A DNA stretch of 64,000 nucleotides from Streptomyces albiflavescens (GCF_014645835.1 NZ_BMMM01000017.1:62001-126000); one strand, 5' to 3'. Positions 50,411-59,654 are shown, numbered from the stretch's first letter. A program made the numbers and translations. Notes: generated from the letters alone by a model not told the origin.

Positions 50411-52048
50411 GTGCTCTCTCCCTTCACGTACGACCACGACGGTGAACGACTGAGCTGCGTAGGCGGCGGTGGCGACAACGACGGCGATCGAGAGCCGGCC
50501 ACCGCCGTTGTGCTGCACGGCGCGGGCAACGGAAGCAAGGAGCGACTGATCCCGCTCCTTGAGGAGTTCGCCGCGCGCGGCTGCCGCGGCCTCGCCCTCG
50601 ACTTCTCCGGGCACGGCGAAAGCACGGGCGAGCTACGGGAGTTGAGCCTTCAGCGGCGTTTCGAGCAGGCCGTCGCCGTCATCGACGCGACGGTCTCGGC
50701 GAACGCTCCGCTGATCCTCGTCGGGTTCAGCATGAGCGGCCAGACGGTGGCCGATCTCGCGGGGCACTACGGGGAGCGGGTGGCAGCGCTCGGGCTGTGC
50801 GCACCCGCGGTGTACGGCCCGGAGGCCTGGCCGATTCCGTTCGGCGACGGCGATGGCCGCTTCAGCGAGATCATCCGTACGCCGGACAACTGGCGCCGGG
50901 CCCCGGCGCTCGACATCCTGCGGGCGTACACGGGGCGCGCGGTGCTCGCCGTGCCGGGCACGGACATGGTGATCCCGCCCGCGGTGACCGAGGCCGTGAC
51001 GGACGCGCTCGCCACCAACGCCCAGTTCACACGGCTCGAACTGGCCGACGCCGAGCACATGTTGGGCCTGTGGTTCCGCGACCACGCCGAGGACCGGCAG
51101 CGGTTCGTGGATCTCGTCCTCACCGGGCTCGGCGACCAGGGATGGACGGCGACCCGGACCTGGGTGGCCAAGCGGCTGCCGGACGGCAGGACCGTACGGG
51201 AGTCCACGCCCCTGCGCGGCGGCTGGAGTTCCCAGATGCGCCGGCTCACCCTCGACGACGGCACCGGCCTGGTCCAGCGGTCCTTCGTCAAGCCCTTCTA
51301 CCGGCGGCACGCACCGGGGCTGCTGACCCGCGAGGCGTCCGTCCTCACCCTGCTCGCCGCCCACGACGGTGTGCCCGCGCCCGAGCTGTACGCCGTCGAC
51401 GCCACCGCGGAACACTGCGACCATCCCACTCTGTTGATGTCCTCGCTCGCGGGCACGGTCCGGCTCGACGAGGGCGATCTGGAGCGGCGCCTCGACCTGC
51501 TGGCGCGTCAACTCGTCGGCATCCACGGGGTGGTTCCCGCGGAGCGTCCGCGCCCCTACCAGCCGTGGACGTCACCCGAGCGCGTCCGTACGCCCGCGGG
51601 TGCGCCGTGGGACCACGCCGTCGACGTGATCCGGCGCGAGGCGCCCTCGTACGAAGGGTGTTTCCTGCACCGGGACTTCCACCCCGGGAACGTGCTGTTC
51701 ACGGGTGCGGGCGACACCCTGCGGATCAGCGGGGTCGTCGACTGGGTGGAGACCTCCTGGGGCCCGGCCGACCTCGACGTCGCCCACTGCTCCACGGCCC
51801 TCGCGCTGCTGTACGGGGAGACGTACGGGCTGGGCTTCCGCGAGCGGTACGAGGCACACGGCGGACGCCGACTGGCCGACGGCGAGGACCACTTGTACTG
51901 GCGGCTGCTGGACGCGCTGGCCTACTCCCCCGACGCCGAGAAGGTCGCCGCACCCTGGCGTGAGCTGGGGCGCACGGATCTCACGCCGGAGGTGCTGGGC
52001 GGACGACTCGGCGCGTATGTGGCGGGACTGCTGGAGCAGTACGGCTGA
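50411..52048 (+). CDS. Fusion of alpha/beta hydrolase and aminoglycoside-phosphotransferase-like kinase
   Basis: 545 residues in two complete domains. Residues 1-235 are an alpha/beta hydrolase: oxyanion region VVLHGAGNGSKE, nucleophile Ser107 in GFSMSG, Asp185, and His216 in DAEHMLG. Residues 245-545 are an APH/choline-kinase-like fold: Lys294 in SFVKPFY, Brenner motif HRDFHPGNVLF (Asp422, Asn427), and DWVETSWGPADLDVAH with Asp444. Substrates unknown; coupling hydrolysis with phosphorylation of one small molecule is possible. GTG 50411 has only weak ribosome signals. Confidence 0.87.
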   Translation: MLSPFTYDHDGERLSCVGGGGDNDGDREPATAVVLHGAGNGSKERLIPLLEEFAARGCRGLALDFSGHGESTGELRELSLQRRFEQAVAVIDATVSANAPLILVGFSMSGQTVADLAGHYGERVAALGLCAPAVYGPEAWPIPFGDGDGRFSEIIRTPDNWRRAPALDILRAYTGRAVLAVPGTDMVIPPAVTEAVTDALATNAQFTRLELADAEHMLGLWFRDHAEDRQRFVDLVLTGLGDQGWTATRTWVAKRLPDGRTVRESTPLRGGWSSQMRRLTLDDGTGLVQRSFVKPFYRRHAPGLLTREASVLTLLAAHDGVPAPELYAVDATAEHCDHPTLLMSSLAGTVRLDEGDLERRLDLLARQLVGIHGVVPAERPRPYQPWTSPERVRTPAGAPWDHAVDVIRREAPSYEGCFLHRDFHPGNVLFTGAGDTLRISGVVDWVETSWGPADLDVAHCSTALALLYGETYGLGFRERYEAHGGRRLADGEDHLYWRLLDALAYSPDAEKVAAPWRELGRTDLTPEVLGGRLGAYVAGLLEQYG

Positions 52049-52110
52049 CGGGGGCTGCACGGGTACGGCTGACAGCCGCTGTCCAGGGACGGGTACGGGT
52101 ACGGGTACGG

Positions 52111-53469
52111 TCAGACGCCCGGCGCCGCCTGGACCACTCCCGCGATCACGGCCGCGCCCAGCGCCGCATGGTCCGCGGCGTTCTGGTCCGCGTAGCGCAG
52201 CGCGAACTCCGCGACGGCGCGGTCGAAGGTGTCGGAGCCGCCCAGGTACCCGGCGATCGCCATGCGGTCGCCGGAGCGGGCGTGGGCGCGGGCCAGCGCG
52301 GTGCCGCACAGGCCGGCGTAGTTCTGGAGCCGGCGGGGGCTCATGCCCGCGACGTCCGCGGAGCCCTTCATGTCGCGCATCTGACGCCAGTAATAGGCCC
52401 GTCCCTGCGGCCCGGACATCCAGCCGAGGAAGATGTCGCTCGCCGCCTGCAGCAGCTGCTGACCGGCGACGACGCGATGCCCCGGATGGACGTACGGGCC
52501 ATTGGGCAGATGGTCTTCGAGTACGGACTTTCCGGCCTCCTTGATCTGCAGGAACAGCGGATCGCCCGCGTCCCGCCCGGCGAGCAGCACGATGAAGCAG
52601 CGGGTGCCGACGCTGCCGACACCGACGACCTTGCGGGCGGCGTCGACGAAGCGGTAGCGGTCGAGGAGGAGGCGGCGTTCCTCGGAGAGCGTGGAGCGGT
52701 AGTCGCTGAAGATCTTGCGGAGCGAGGCCATGTCGGGGGCTCCGGCAGGTTCCAGCAGGGGCGGGACGTGGACGATGCGGGGGCGTCCGTCGACGGTCTC
52801 GGTGAGTTTGCCGAGCGCGTGCAGGCTGGTACGGCGGCGGGCCCGGGAGAGGGTCGACTCGACCTGCTTGCGACGGCGGGCGGAACGGACGAGCGGGAGC
52901 AACTGGTCGGCGTCGATGCGCTCGTACCAGACGGCCAGCTCGCCGCGCGCGGCGAGCCGCCGGATGCCCGTGCGGTACTCGCCCGCCGCGGCCTGGGCGG
53001 CGCGGCGGACCTGCTCCTCGGGGTGCCCGTTCTCGCGGGCCGCGACCGCGACGCTGGCCGCGAGCCGTTTGACGTCCCACTCGAAGGGACCGGGAAACGT
53101 CTCGTCGAAGTCGTTGAGGTCGAAGAGCAGGGTGCGTTCCGGGGAGGCGTACAGGCCGAAGTTCAACAGGTGGGCGTCGCCGCACAGCTGCACCATGAGT
53201 CCGGTGTGCGGCTGGGACGCCAGGTCGGCGGCCATGACGGCGGCGGCGCCGCGCAGGAAGGCGAGCGGCGAAGCCGTCATCCGCCCGTACCGGATCGGCA
53301 TCAGCTCCTGAAGCCGGTCCCGGCCCTGCCGTTCGAGTACGGCGACGGGATCGGGGCGGTGGGCGGCCGGGATCCAGTCGGCGTGCGAGGTACGGGGAGC
53401 GCGTTTGCGGGCCGCCTTGCCCTGAGCGGCACGGTCCGCCGGAGTGGCGGTGGCGCCGTTCTGGACCAC
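52111..53469 (-). CDS. DUF2252 protein
   Basis: 452 residues. DUF2252 features: RYGRMTASPLAFLRGAAAVM, VQLCGDAHLLNFGLYASPERTLLFDLNDFDET (segment about 92-124), VGVGSVGTRCFIVLLAGRD, QIKEAGKSVLE and GHRVVAGQQLLQ. The family looks kinase-like in its GDxHxxN and DFDE motifs; substrate unknown. GTG start. Short GGTACG repeats separate its end from the fusion gene. Confidence 0.9.
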   Translation of the reverse strand: MVQNGATATPADRAAQGKAARKRAPRTSHADWIPAAHRPDPVAVLERQGRDRLQELMPIRYGRMTASPLAFLRGAAAVMAADLASQPHTGLMVQLCGDAHLLNFGLYASPERTLLFDLNDFDETFPGPFEWDVKRLAASVAVAARENGHPEEQVRRAAQAAAGEYRTGIRRLAARGELAVWYERIDADQLLPLVRSARRRKQVESTLSRARRRTSLHALGKLTETVDGRPRIVHVPPLLEPAGAPDMASLRKIFSDYRSTLSEERRLLLDRYRFVDAARKVVGVGSVGTRCFIVLLAGRDAGDPLFLQIKEAGKSVLEDHLPNGPYVHPGHRVVAGQQLLQAASDIFLGWMSGPQGRAYYWRQMRDMKGSADVAGMSPRRLQNYAGLCGTALARAHARSGDRMAIAGYLGGSDTFDRAVAEFALRYADQNAADHAALGAAVIAGVVQAAPGV

Positions 53470-53474
53470 GACCG

Positions 53475-53969
53475 TCAGTGCCGCACGGCTCGGGCGATGT
53501 CGGCGATGACGTCGCCGGAGAGGGTGCGATTGCTGCGGGCGGTGGCGTCCTTGGAGGCGCCCGCCGCGACGTCGTTCACCGTGACGACGACCGTGTCGAG
53601 AAGGTTGCCGTCCTTGTCGCGGAAGTTGACCTGGACGGCGTACGACTTCTCCGAGGAGGCGGAGTTGGTGACGGTCACCTTGGCGGTGGAGCGCCCGTCC
53701 GAGTCGGTGGTCACGTGACTGTCGAGCTTCACGTCGCCCTTGGCGTTCACGCCGTTCTTGAACTCGTCCAACCTCCGGCCGACCTCGGCGGTCGCGGAGG
53801 CCAGCGCCTCGCCGGCCTCGGACGCGGCGGACGCGGCTTTGGAGACCGGGCTCGCGGGGGTGTTGTCGTCCGAGCAGCCGGTCAGCGGCGCGGCCAGAGC
53901 CGTCGTCGCGGCCGCCGCCAGGATCAGCCCTCGTATGCCGTGCCTGCCGTGCCTGCCGTACCTCTGCAT
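53475..53969 (-). CDS. Hypothetical lipoprotein with FxLYD-like domain
   Basis: 164 residues. Signal peptide with lipobox PLTGC (Cys32), a helical Ala/Ser-rich segment, then a beta-rich domain (VTVTNSASSEKSYAVQVNFRDKDGNLLDTVVVTVNDV; about 95-135) like FxLYD/DUF3426-type extracellular domains. GGAGG fixes ATG 53969. It lies 5 bp upstream of the DUF2252 gene on the same strand and is probably co-transcribed. Confidence 0.82.
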   Translation of the reverse strand: MQRYGRHGRHGIRGLILAAAATTALAAPLTGCSDDNTPASPVSKAASAASEAGEALASATAEVGRRLDEFKNGVNAKGDVKLDSHVTTDSDGRSTAKVTVTNSASSEKSYAVQVNFRDKDGNLLDTVVVTVNDVAAGASKDATARSNRTLSGDVIADIARAVRH

Positions 53970-54166
53970 GGGATCCTCCGACGTGCTCCTCGTCGTTCCC
54001 CTTCGGAATCCGCTCGCCGCGGTGCTCTCAGTCAAGGCTGTGAGCAGCGCCTACGCACGCCGGATACGGCGAACGGGTGAGTCGCGCCCACTACTGATCG
54101 CATGTTCGAGAGGATGAGGACCACTGGCACATCGCGGGACCGGCTGGAGGCGGAGTGGGCGGGAAG

Positions 54167-55351
54167 ATGCGGCACATCGGGGTGGCGGAACGGCGGGCCC
54201 GGCTCGCGCTGCGGCAGCGGCTCGTGGGCGCCGCGCGAGCGGCGCGTCCCGAGGAGGTCGCGGGGTCGCTGGTCGCGCTGCACGGCACCGATCCGGCGAC
54301 GGTGTACCTGGCGGTGGGCGCGCGGCTGACGGATGCCGGGAAGACGGTGGCGGAGGTCGACCGGGCGCTGTACGAGGACCGGACCCTCGTGCGCATGCAC
54401 GGCATGCGGCACACCGTGTTCGTGTTCCCGACCGAGCTGGCCGCCGTGGTGCACGCCTCGACCGGGCTCGCCATCGCCGCGAAGGCCCGGGCCAAGCTGA
54501 TCAAGGACATGACCACCGGCAGCGACGGGCGGCTGACCGAGGAGTGGCTGGCGGAGGTCGAGGCATCCGCGCTCGCCGCGCTGGCCCGGCGCGGGCAGGC
54601 CACGGTGAACGAACTCACCCGGGACGAACCGCGGTTGAAGGAACAGTTCACCTACGGCGCCGGCAAGAGCTACGAGAGTCCGCACACCGTGTCGTCCAGT
54701 CTGATGCGGGTCCTCGGCGTCGAGGGCCGGGTGGTGCGGGGGCAGCCGATGGGGTCGTGGACGTCCAGCCAGTTCCGCTGGGCGGTCGCCCCTCCGCATC
54801 CCGAGCTGCCCGCCGCCGAGGCGCAGTGCGAGCTGCTGCGGCGTTGGCTCGCGGTGTGCGGGCCTGCCACGGAGGGCGACCTGAAGTGGTGGACGGGATG
54901 GAAGGTGACGGAGGTGCGACGGGCGCTGGCCGCTGTCGGAGCGGTGGCCGTGTCGCTCGACGACGGGGTCACCGGATACGTGACGGACGGCGATGTCGAT
55001 CCCGTCGCCGGCCCTTCCTCCCCCTGGGCCGCGCTGCTGCCGGGCCTCGATCCGACGGCCATGGGGTGGCAGGAGCGGGACTGGTACCTCGCGCCGTCGC
55101 TGCGTCCCGCCCTCTTCGACCGCAGCGGGAATGTCGGGCCGACGGTGTGGTGGGACGGGCGGGTGGTCGGGGGGTGGGCTCAGCGGGCCGACGGTGAGGT
55201 GGTGTGGCGGCTTCTGGACACGGAGGAGTTGGGGCGGGACGCCCGCGATGCCATCTCCGGGGAGGCGGCGCGTTTGCAGGCGTGGCTGGGGACGACGCGG
55301 GTGACACCGCGCTTCCGGACACCGCTGGAGCGGGAACTGTCGTCGGGCTGA
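54167..55351 (+). CDS. Winged-helix DNA-binding-domain protein (HTH_42/AlkX-like)
   Basis: 394 residues. Features of the HTH_42 (DUF1006) family: ARLALRQRLVGAARAA at the start, RHTVFVFPTE, TVNELTRDEPRLKEQ, YLAPSLRPALFDRSGNVGPTVWWDGRVVGGWAQR. Members relate to YcaQ, a DNA glycosylase that unhooks interstrand crosslinks, so a repair role is possible. A GTG at 54155 is an alternative start. Followed by a nested-palindrome repeat. Confidence 0.85.
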   Translation: MRHIGVAERRARLALRQRLVGAARAARPEEVAGSLVALHGTDPATVYLAVGARLTDAGKTVAEVDRALYEDRTLVRMHGMRHTVFVFPTELAAVVHASTGLAIAAKARAKLIKDMTTGSDGRLTEEWLAEVEASALAALARRGQATVNELTRDEPRLKEQFTYGAGKSYESPHTVSSSLMRVLGVEGRVVRGQPMGSWTSSQFRWAVAPPHPELPAAEAQCELLRRWLAVCGPATEGDLKWWTGWKVTEVRRALAAVGAVAVSLDDGVTGYVTDGDVDPVAGPSSPWAALLPGLDPTAMGWQERDWYLAPSLRPALFDRSGNVGPTVWWDGRVVGGWAQRADGEVVWRLLDTEELGRDARDAISGEAARLQAWLGTTRVTPRFRTPLERELSSG

Positions 55352-55370
55352 GTCTTCTCGCCGTGAGTTT

Positions 55371-55498
55371 CCTCCCCCCCTCCGCCCCTGCCCGTCCCGT
55401 ACTGGGGCTGCGCCCCCAGTACCCCCGCCAAAAGATCGCGCAGTTCCCCGCAGCCGAAAGGCTGGTGCGGGGACGGGCAGGGGCGGAGGGGGCGAAAC
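55371..55498. repeat. Dispersed nested-palindrome repeat, copy 3
   Basis: Outer arms CCCCTCCGCCCCTGCCCGTCCC-type (about 55376-55400) pair with 55470-55494. The inner CTGGGGCTGCGCCCCCAG hairpin is kept. The core differs from other copies: GCAGCC-GAAA-GGCTGGTGC replaces the usual GCGCCCCT-GAAA arm, still self-complementary. It marks the 3' end of the HTH_42 gene. Confidence 0.8.
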
Positions 55499-55528
55499 AC
55501 CGCTCTGGCGCCCGCCCCCACCCCGGGC

Positions 55529-55837
55529 TCAGCGCGAGTACCTCATCAGCGCCCGGACCATGTGGCACGTGATGTCCGACGGCGGGTGGACGCCGATGAG
55601 TTCCGCGGTGTTGCGTATCTTCTCGTTGCGGGCCTGGTTCGGCATGTAGACACCGGAGTCGAGCAGAGCGATCGCGAGGCGCATCGCCTTGAGCCGACGA
55701 TTGTGGGTGACATACCAATCGCGGGGACGCCCCGGCGGCAGCGGGCGCTTCTCCACGGGCTCGTACGGCAGGTCCAGCAGGACCGCCCTCTTGGACGTGG
55801 ACTGAGTGGGCAGCGGCTTCAGTGCGGCAGCGGGCAC
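55529..55837 (-). CDS. Conserved hypothetical protein (102 aa)
   Basis: About 102 basic residues. Core RPRDWYVTHNRRLKAMRLAIALLDSGVYMP, then IRNTAELIGVHPPSDITCHMVRALM, helical and cytoplasmic. Start: a GGAGG directly abuts an ATG at 55843, too close to use; the GTG two codons later (55837) has proper 6-nt spacing. I recall the family only as a conserved Streptomyces hypothetical. Confidence 0.7.
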   Translation of the reverse strand: MPAAALKPLPTQSTSKRAVLLDLPYEPVEKRPLPPGRPRDWYVTHNRRLKAMRLAIALLDSGVYMPNQARNEKIRNTAELIGVHPPSDITCHMVRALMRYSR

Positions 55838-56001
55838 AGGCATCCTCCTGTCGCGGTCAGGGAACCGTCCGGACCCCCCGGCGGCACCCTCGAACACTGC
55901 TTCTATTCTACTGCCGACCACTGACAAAAGCCGCTGGCCACAAGGGCTTTGGAAGTGCCGTGACACCAGCGGAAGAGGGTGTCTCGCGTAACGTGTGCGG
56001 C

Positions 56002-56361
56002 ATGGAGATCTGGATCAACCCCGCCTGTTCGAAGTGCCGCAGCGCCCTGAGCCTGCTCGACGCGGAGGGCGCCGACTACACGGTGCGCCGCTACCTGGAG
56101 GACGTACCGACCGAGGACGAGATCCGTGAGGTACTCGATCGCCTCGGACTCGAACCGTGGGACATCACACGGACCCAGGAAGACGTCGCCAAGGAGCTGG
56201 GGCTCAAAGAGTGGGCTCGGGACGCCGGTTCGCGGGACCGGTGGATCGCGGCACTGTCCGAGCACCCCAAGCTCATCCAGCGGCCGATCATCACCGCGGA
56301 GGACGGGACGGCGGTCGTGGCCCGCACGGATGAGGCGGTACGGGATACCTTGTCCCGATAG
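56002..56361 (+). CDS. ArsC/Spx-family reductase-like protein
   Basis: 119 residues. ArsC-type thioredoxin fold: INPACSKCRSALSLL with Cys9 and Cys12 as CxxC, YLEDVPTEDEIREVLDRLGL, and LIQRPIITAEDGTAVVART. The ‘QRPI’ cis-Pro segment is as in arsenate reductases. Arsenate activity cannot be assumed because no ars genes are nearby. No ribosome site; TAACGT lies 7 nt before ATG, so possibly leaderless. Confidence 0.88.
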   Translation: MEIWINPACSKCRSALSLLDAEGADYTVRRYLEDVPTEDEIREVLDRLGLEPWDITRTQEDVAKELGLKEWARDAGSRDRWIAALSEHPKLIQRPIITAEDGTAVVARTDEAVRDTLSR

Positions 56362-56396
56362 GCGTCCGTGAAGTCGTCAACTCCCTTGTGATCTAC

Positions 56397-56430
56397 GTTA
56401 CTTCAGCAACTCTCGTAACCGTTGAGTAAC
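56397..56430. promoter_or_regulatory. Imperfect inverted repeat upstream of the RlpA-like gene
   Basis: GTTACT (56397-56402) and AGTAAC (56425-56430) flank a segment containing GTAACCGTTG. The patch is AT-rich for this genome. Candidate operator/promoter about 60 bp before the gene. Confidence 0.35.
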
Positions 56431-56487
56431 CCCGTTCGGCATCTCGTACATAGCGACGTACCACTCCCCCTCACCCAGGAGGCGTGC

Positions 56488-57159
56488 ATGTCGCGTAGGA
56501 GAACTCTCAGCACCAAGAAGAAGCTGGCACTGCTGGTCAGCGCCGCAGCCGTGGCCGGAGGTGGGGCCTTCGCCCTGGCCGCCACCTCGAACGCGGCGTC
56601 GGTGCAGAACGCGCAGACCTCGACGGTCTGCAAGGGCCTTGCCACCGCGCTCGGCAACAACCAGAAATTCATCGACGGCCAACGGGCCAACCCCGACGCA
56701 CAGTCGGCGGCCCGGATCACCAACCGCGAGGCCGTCATCGCGCAGATCAAGGTCCAGCAGGAGGCATCGGGCTGCACGGTCGGGGAGTCGGCTCAGGACT
56801 CCCAGGCCGGTGCGCAGCCCGCGCAGTCCGCTCCGGCAGCGTCGGCTCCGGCGCAGTCCGCGCCCGCGCAGAGCGCACCCGCGGACAATGCCGGTGGCGG
56901 CGCAGCCACCGGTCAGCAGGTCTGTGCCGGTTCGACCGTCACGCTCTCCGGTGAGGGCGGCGCCCCGGCGGCGTCCAGCAACCAGTTCCCGGCCGGCACG
57001 AAACTCAAGGTCACGAACCTGGACAACAACAAGTCCACGACCGTGGAGGTCACCTCGGTGTCCGGCAGCTGCGTCCTGCTGAACAACGCGGCGTTCGAAC
57101 AGGTCCGGGAGCCCGGCAAGTTCCTGATCCGCAAGGCCCGTATCGAGAAGGTGGGGTGA
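56488..57159 (+). CDS. Secreted protein with RlpA-like double-psi barrel domain
   Basis: 223 residues. Signal peptide (STKKKLALLVSAAAVAGGGAFALAATSNAA), a helical N-terminal domain with two Cys, a low-complexity linker of repeated SAPAQ units (about 118-150), and a C-terminal domain with GTKLKVTNLDNNKSTTVEV and LLNNAAFEQVREPGKFLI. That last part fits an RlpA/expansin-like barrel, though the catalytic Asp-containing DRGP motif is replaced, so it may only bind peptidoglycan. AGGAGG precedes ATG 56488. Confidence 0.82.
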   Translation: MSRRRTLSTKKKLALLVSAAAVAGGGAFALAATSNAASVQNAQTSTVCKGLATALGNNQKFIDGQRANPDAQSAARITNREAVIAQIKVQQEASGCTVGESAQDSQAGAQPAQSAPAASAPAQSAPAQSAPADNAGGGAATGQQVCAGSTVTLSGEGGAPAASSNQFPAGTKLKVTNLDNNKSTTVEVTSVSGSCVLLNNAAFEQVREPGKFLIRKARIEKVG

Positions 57160-57183
57160 CATCCGGCAGTCCGGACACCCGTC

Positions 57184-57223
57184 GTCGGCCCTGTTGCTCC
57201 CCGCCTGGAGCAACAGGGCCGAC
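57184..57223 (+). terminator. Terminator after the RlpA-like gene
   Basis: A perfect 17-bp stem (57184-57200 with 57207-57223) and a 6-nt loop. Confidence 0.9.
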
Positions 57224-57393
57224 GCATGAGAATTCGCCCATAGCGCGCTCACTCCCCTCGCATACAAGCCGTCGCTCGGCAAAGGCAGCGGGACCGACGG
57301 GATCGGCCGGGCCGCCGATCGCGGTCGCGGTCGCTCCCGCGCAAGCACGCCCGCCGGGAAAGGGACGCGTGAGAACGCGCACACACAGCCCAG

Positions 57394-57431
57394 GTAACAC
57401 GGGGTTCACACACGGGCAATGATCGGGAAAT
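57394..57431 (+). promoter_or_regulatory. GlnR box upstream of glnII
   Basis: GTAAC (57394-57398), TTCAC (57405-57409), GCAAT (57416-57420), GAAAT (57427-57431), in the same 11-bp periodicity as the glnA box. The rest of 57224-57533 holds no gene. Confidence 0.8.
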
Positions 57432-57533
57432 CGCCTGTTGGCAGGCTGCCGGGCATCCCCAGCGGCGCCCCAGTGCCGCAGCGCCGCAGCACCCGCAAGT
57501 GCGACTCGAGACCCACCCCGAAGGATGTGGCCC

Positions 57534-58562
57534 GTGAGCTTCAAGGCTGAGTACATCTGGATCGACGGCACCGAGCCGACGGCCAAGCTCCGTTCCAAGA
57601 CGAAGATACTGGCCGACGACGCCAAGGGTGCCGAGCTGCCGATCTGGGGCTTCGACGGGTCCTCCACGAACCAGGCCGAGGGGCACGCCTCGGACCGCGT
57701 ACTCAAGCCCGTGGCCAGCTTCCCGGACCCGATCCGCGGCGGCGACGACATCCTCGTCATGTGCGAGGTCCTCAACATCGACATGACGCCGCACGAGTCC
57801 AACACCCGTGCCGCGCTGGCCGAGGTCGCGGAGAGGTTCGCCGCGCAGGAGTCGATCTTCGGCATCGAGCAGGAGTACACCTTCTTCAAGGGTTCGCGCC
57901 CGCTCGGCTTCCCCGAGGGCGGCTTCCCGGCCGCGCAGGGCGGCTACTACTGCGGTGTCGGCGCGGACGAGATCTTCGGCCGTGACGTCGTCGAGGCGCA
58001 CCTGGAGAACTGCCTCAAGGCGGGTCTGGGCATCTCCGGCATCAACGCCGAGGTCATGCCCGGCCAGTGGGAGTTCCAGGTCGGCCCGCTGGCGCCGCTG
58101 GAGGTCTCGGACCAGCTGTGGGTCGCCCGCTGGCTGCTCTACCGCACCGCCGAGGACTTCGGCGTCTCCGCGACGCTGGACCCGAAGCCGGTGAAGGGCG
58201 ACTGGAACGGCGCGGGCGCGCACACCAACTTCTCCACCAAGGCGATGCGCGAGGGCTACGACGCGATCATCACCGCGTGCGAGTCGCTCGGCGAGGGCTC
58301 CAAGCCGATGGACCACGTCAAGAACTACGGCGCCGGCATCGACGACCGTCTGACGGGCCTGCACGAGACCGCCCCGTGGAACGAGTACAGCTACGGCGTC
58401 TCCAACCGCGGCGCCTCGGTCCGTATCCCGTGGCAGGTCGAGAAGGACGGCAAGGGCTACATCGAGGACCGCCGCCCCAACGCCAACGTCGACCCGTACG
58501 TGGTGACGCGTCTGATCGTCGACACCTGCTGCACCGCCCTGGAGAAGGCCGGCCAGGTCTGA
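57534..58562 (+). CDS. glnII: Glutamine synthetase type II (eukaryotic-like)
   Basis: 342 residues. GSII hallmarks: FKAEYIWIDGTEPTAKLRSKT, WGFDGSSTNQAEG, FGIEQEYTFF, GQWEFQVGP, GAGAHTNFSTKAMR and SNRGASVRIPW. Heat-labile GS of Streptomyces, not adenylylated, acting alongside GlnA in low nitrogen. GTG 57534 has GAAGGA upstream and gives the known family start. Terminator follows. Confidence 0.97.
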   Translation: MSFKAEYIWIDGTEPTAKLRSKTKILADDAKGAELPIWGFDGSSTNQAEGHASDRVLKPVASFPDPIRGGDDILVMCEVLNIDMTPHESNTRAALAEVAERFAAQESIFGIEQEYTFFKGSRPLGFPEGGFPAAQGGYYCGVGADEIFGRDVVEAHLENCLKAGLGISGINAEVMPGQWEFQVGPLAPLEVSDQLWVARWLLYRTAEDFGVSATLDPKPVKGDWNGAGAHTNFSTKAMREGYDAIITACESLGEGSKPMDHVKNYGAGIDDRLTGLHETAPWNEYSYGVSNRGASVRIPWQVEKDGKGYIEDRRPNANVDPYVVTRLIVDTCCTALEKAGQV

Positions 58563-58576
58563 TCCGTCCTGCCTGA

Positions 58577-58615
58577 GCGAGAGGGCGTCCACCGTCGCGG
58601 TGGGCGCCCTCTCGC
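58577..58615 (+). terminator. Terminator after glnII
   Basis: An 18-bp stem (58577-58594 with 58598-58615) with one G-U type pair and a very short loop. Confidence 0.85.
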
Positions 58616-58645
58616 GTTGTCAGTGGCGCGTGCCATGGTTGGCCC

Positions 58646-59566
58646 ATGGAGATCGACGAGTCCCTCGCCATCAAGGTCGAGACGGAGAACTGGCAGACGC
58701 ACGCGCGGATTTCGGCTGCGCGGCTGCGGGTGCTGGTGGAGCGGATCGGGGACACCGGTGACCGCTATCTCGTCATCCAGCGGATACCGGACATCCCGGA
58801 CGTGTTCGCGCAGGTGTGGCACGAGGAGGGCCGGGACTACCGCCTGGAGCACCGGCTCGGCGAGGACGAGTTCTTCGGTACGAACCTCGCGGACCCCGAC
58901 CGGGTGGCGGACCTCCTGACGGGCTGGGCGCGGCAGGAGGCCGGCTGGGACACGGGCGTCGCGTGGGAGCCGGTCGACCTGGGGCCCCGGGAGGAGGTTC
59001 CCGAGCTGCCGGACGAGGTGCGGCAGAAGGTCGAGGAGCGCGTGCGGACGCGCCTGCGCTGTGGCTACGACAGCCGGAAGGTGCTGGCCGAGATCGCCGA
59101 GGACTATCTGGTCGATGGCGACGACCGGCCGGTGTCGCGCGCTCAGGCGTCGCGGCTGGTGGACCGGTTGTGGCTCGACCGGCTGGCTGAGCAGGAGAGC
59201 TGGGCGGGCGTCACCGATCCGGAGCGGATCACGCGCGCCTTCGAGGCGCTGGAGGCGAGCGGCATCACGGCCCGGGAGAACTTCACGTGCTGCCGGGGGT
59301 GCGGCCTGACGGAGATAGGCGCGGAGCGGGAGGACGCCCGCGGCTTCGTCTTCTTCCACCAGCAGGTCACCGAGCACGCCGCCGACGGGTACGGACTCGC
59401 CCTCCACTACGGCGGGTTCGACGACTCGGCTCGGACCACGACGGCCGTCGGCCACGAGATCGTCACCGCGCTCACCGCCGCCGGGCTGTCCACGGAGTGG
59501 GACGGGAATCCGGACAAGGCGATCGAGGTCACCTCGCTGACCTGGCGCAAACGGCTGGAGGGGTGA
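58646..59566 (+). CDS. DUF6891 protein
   Basis: 306 residues, acidic, cytoplasmic. C-terminal part has FTCCRGCGLTEIG (about 212-224) with three Cys, then FVFFHQQVTEHAADGYGLALHYGG, the pattern of the DUF6891 family. Middle region has RTRLRCGYDSRKVLAEIAEDYL. Function unknown; the cysteines may bind metal. Confidence 0.83.
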   Translation: MEIDESLAIKVETENWQTHARISAARLRVLVERIGDTGDRYLVIQRIPDIPDVFAQVWHEEGRDYRLEHRLGEDEFFGTNLADPDRVADLLTGWARQEAGWDTGVAWEPVDLGPREEVPELPDEVRQKVEERVRTRLRCGYDSRKVLAEIAEDYLVDGDDRPVSRAQASRLVDRLWLDRLAEQESWAGVTDPERITRAFEALEASGITARENFTCCRGCGLTEIGAEREDARGFVFFHQQVTEHAADGYGLALHYGGFDDSARTTTAVGHEIVTALTAAGLSTEWDGNPDKAIEVTSLTWRKRLEG

Positions 59567-59654
59567 GGTGCGCAGCGTCAAGTTCCCGCCAAGGGAGCGT
59601 CCGACCCGTGAGAGGAGTCTCCTGCCCGGCTCCGGCTTCTGCTTCAATGGGGCC

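Noticed and set aside
56002..56361. Naming the ArsC-family protein arsenate reductase
   Set aside because: No arsenic genes nearby, and ArsC/Spx-fold proteins have varied roles.
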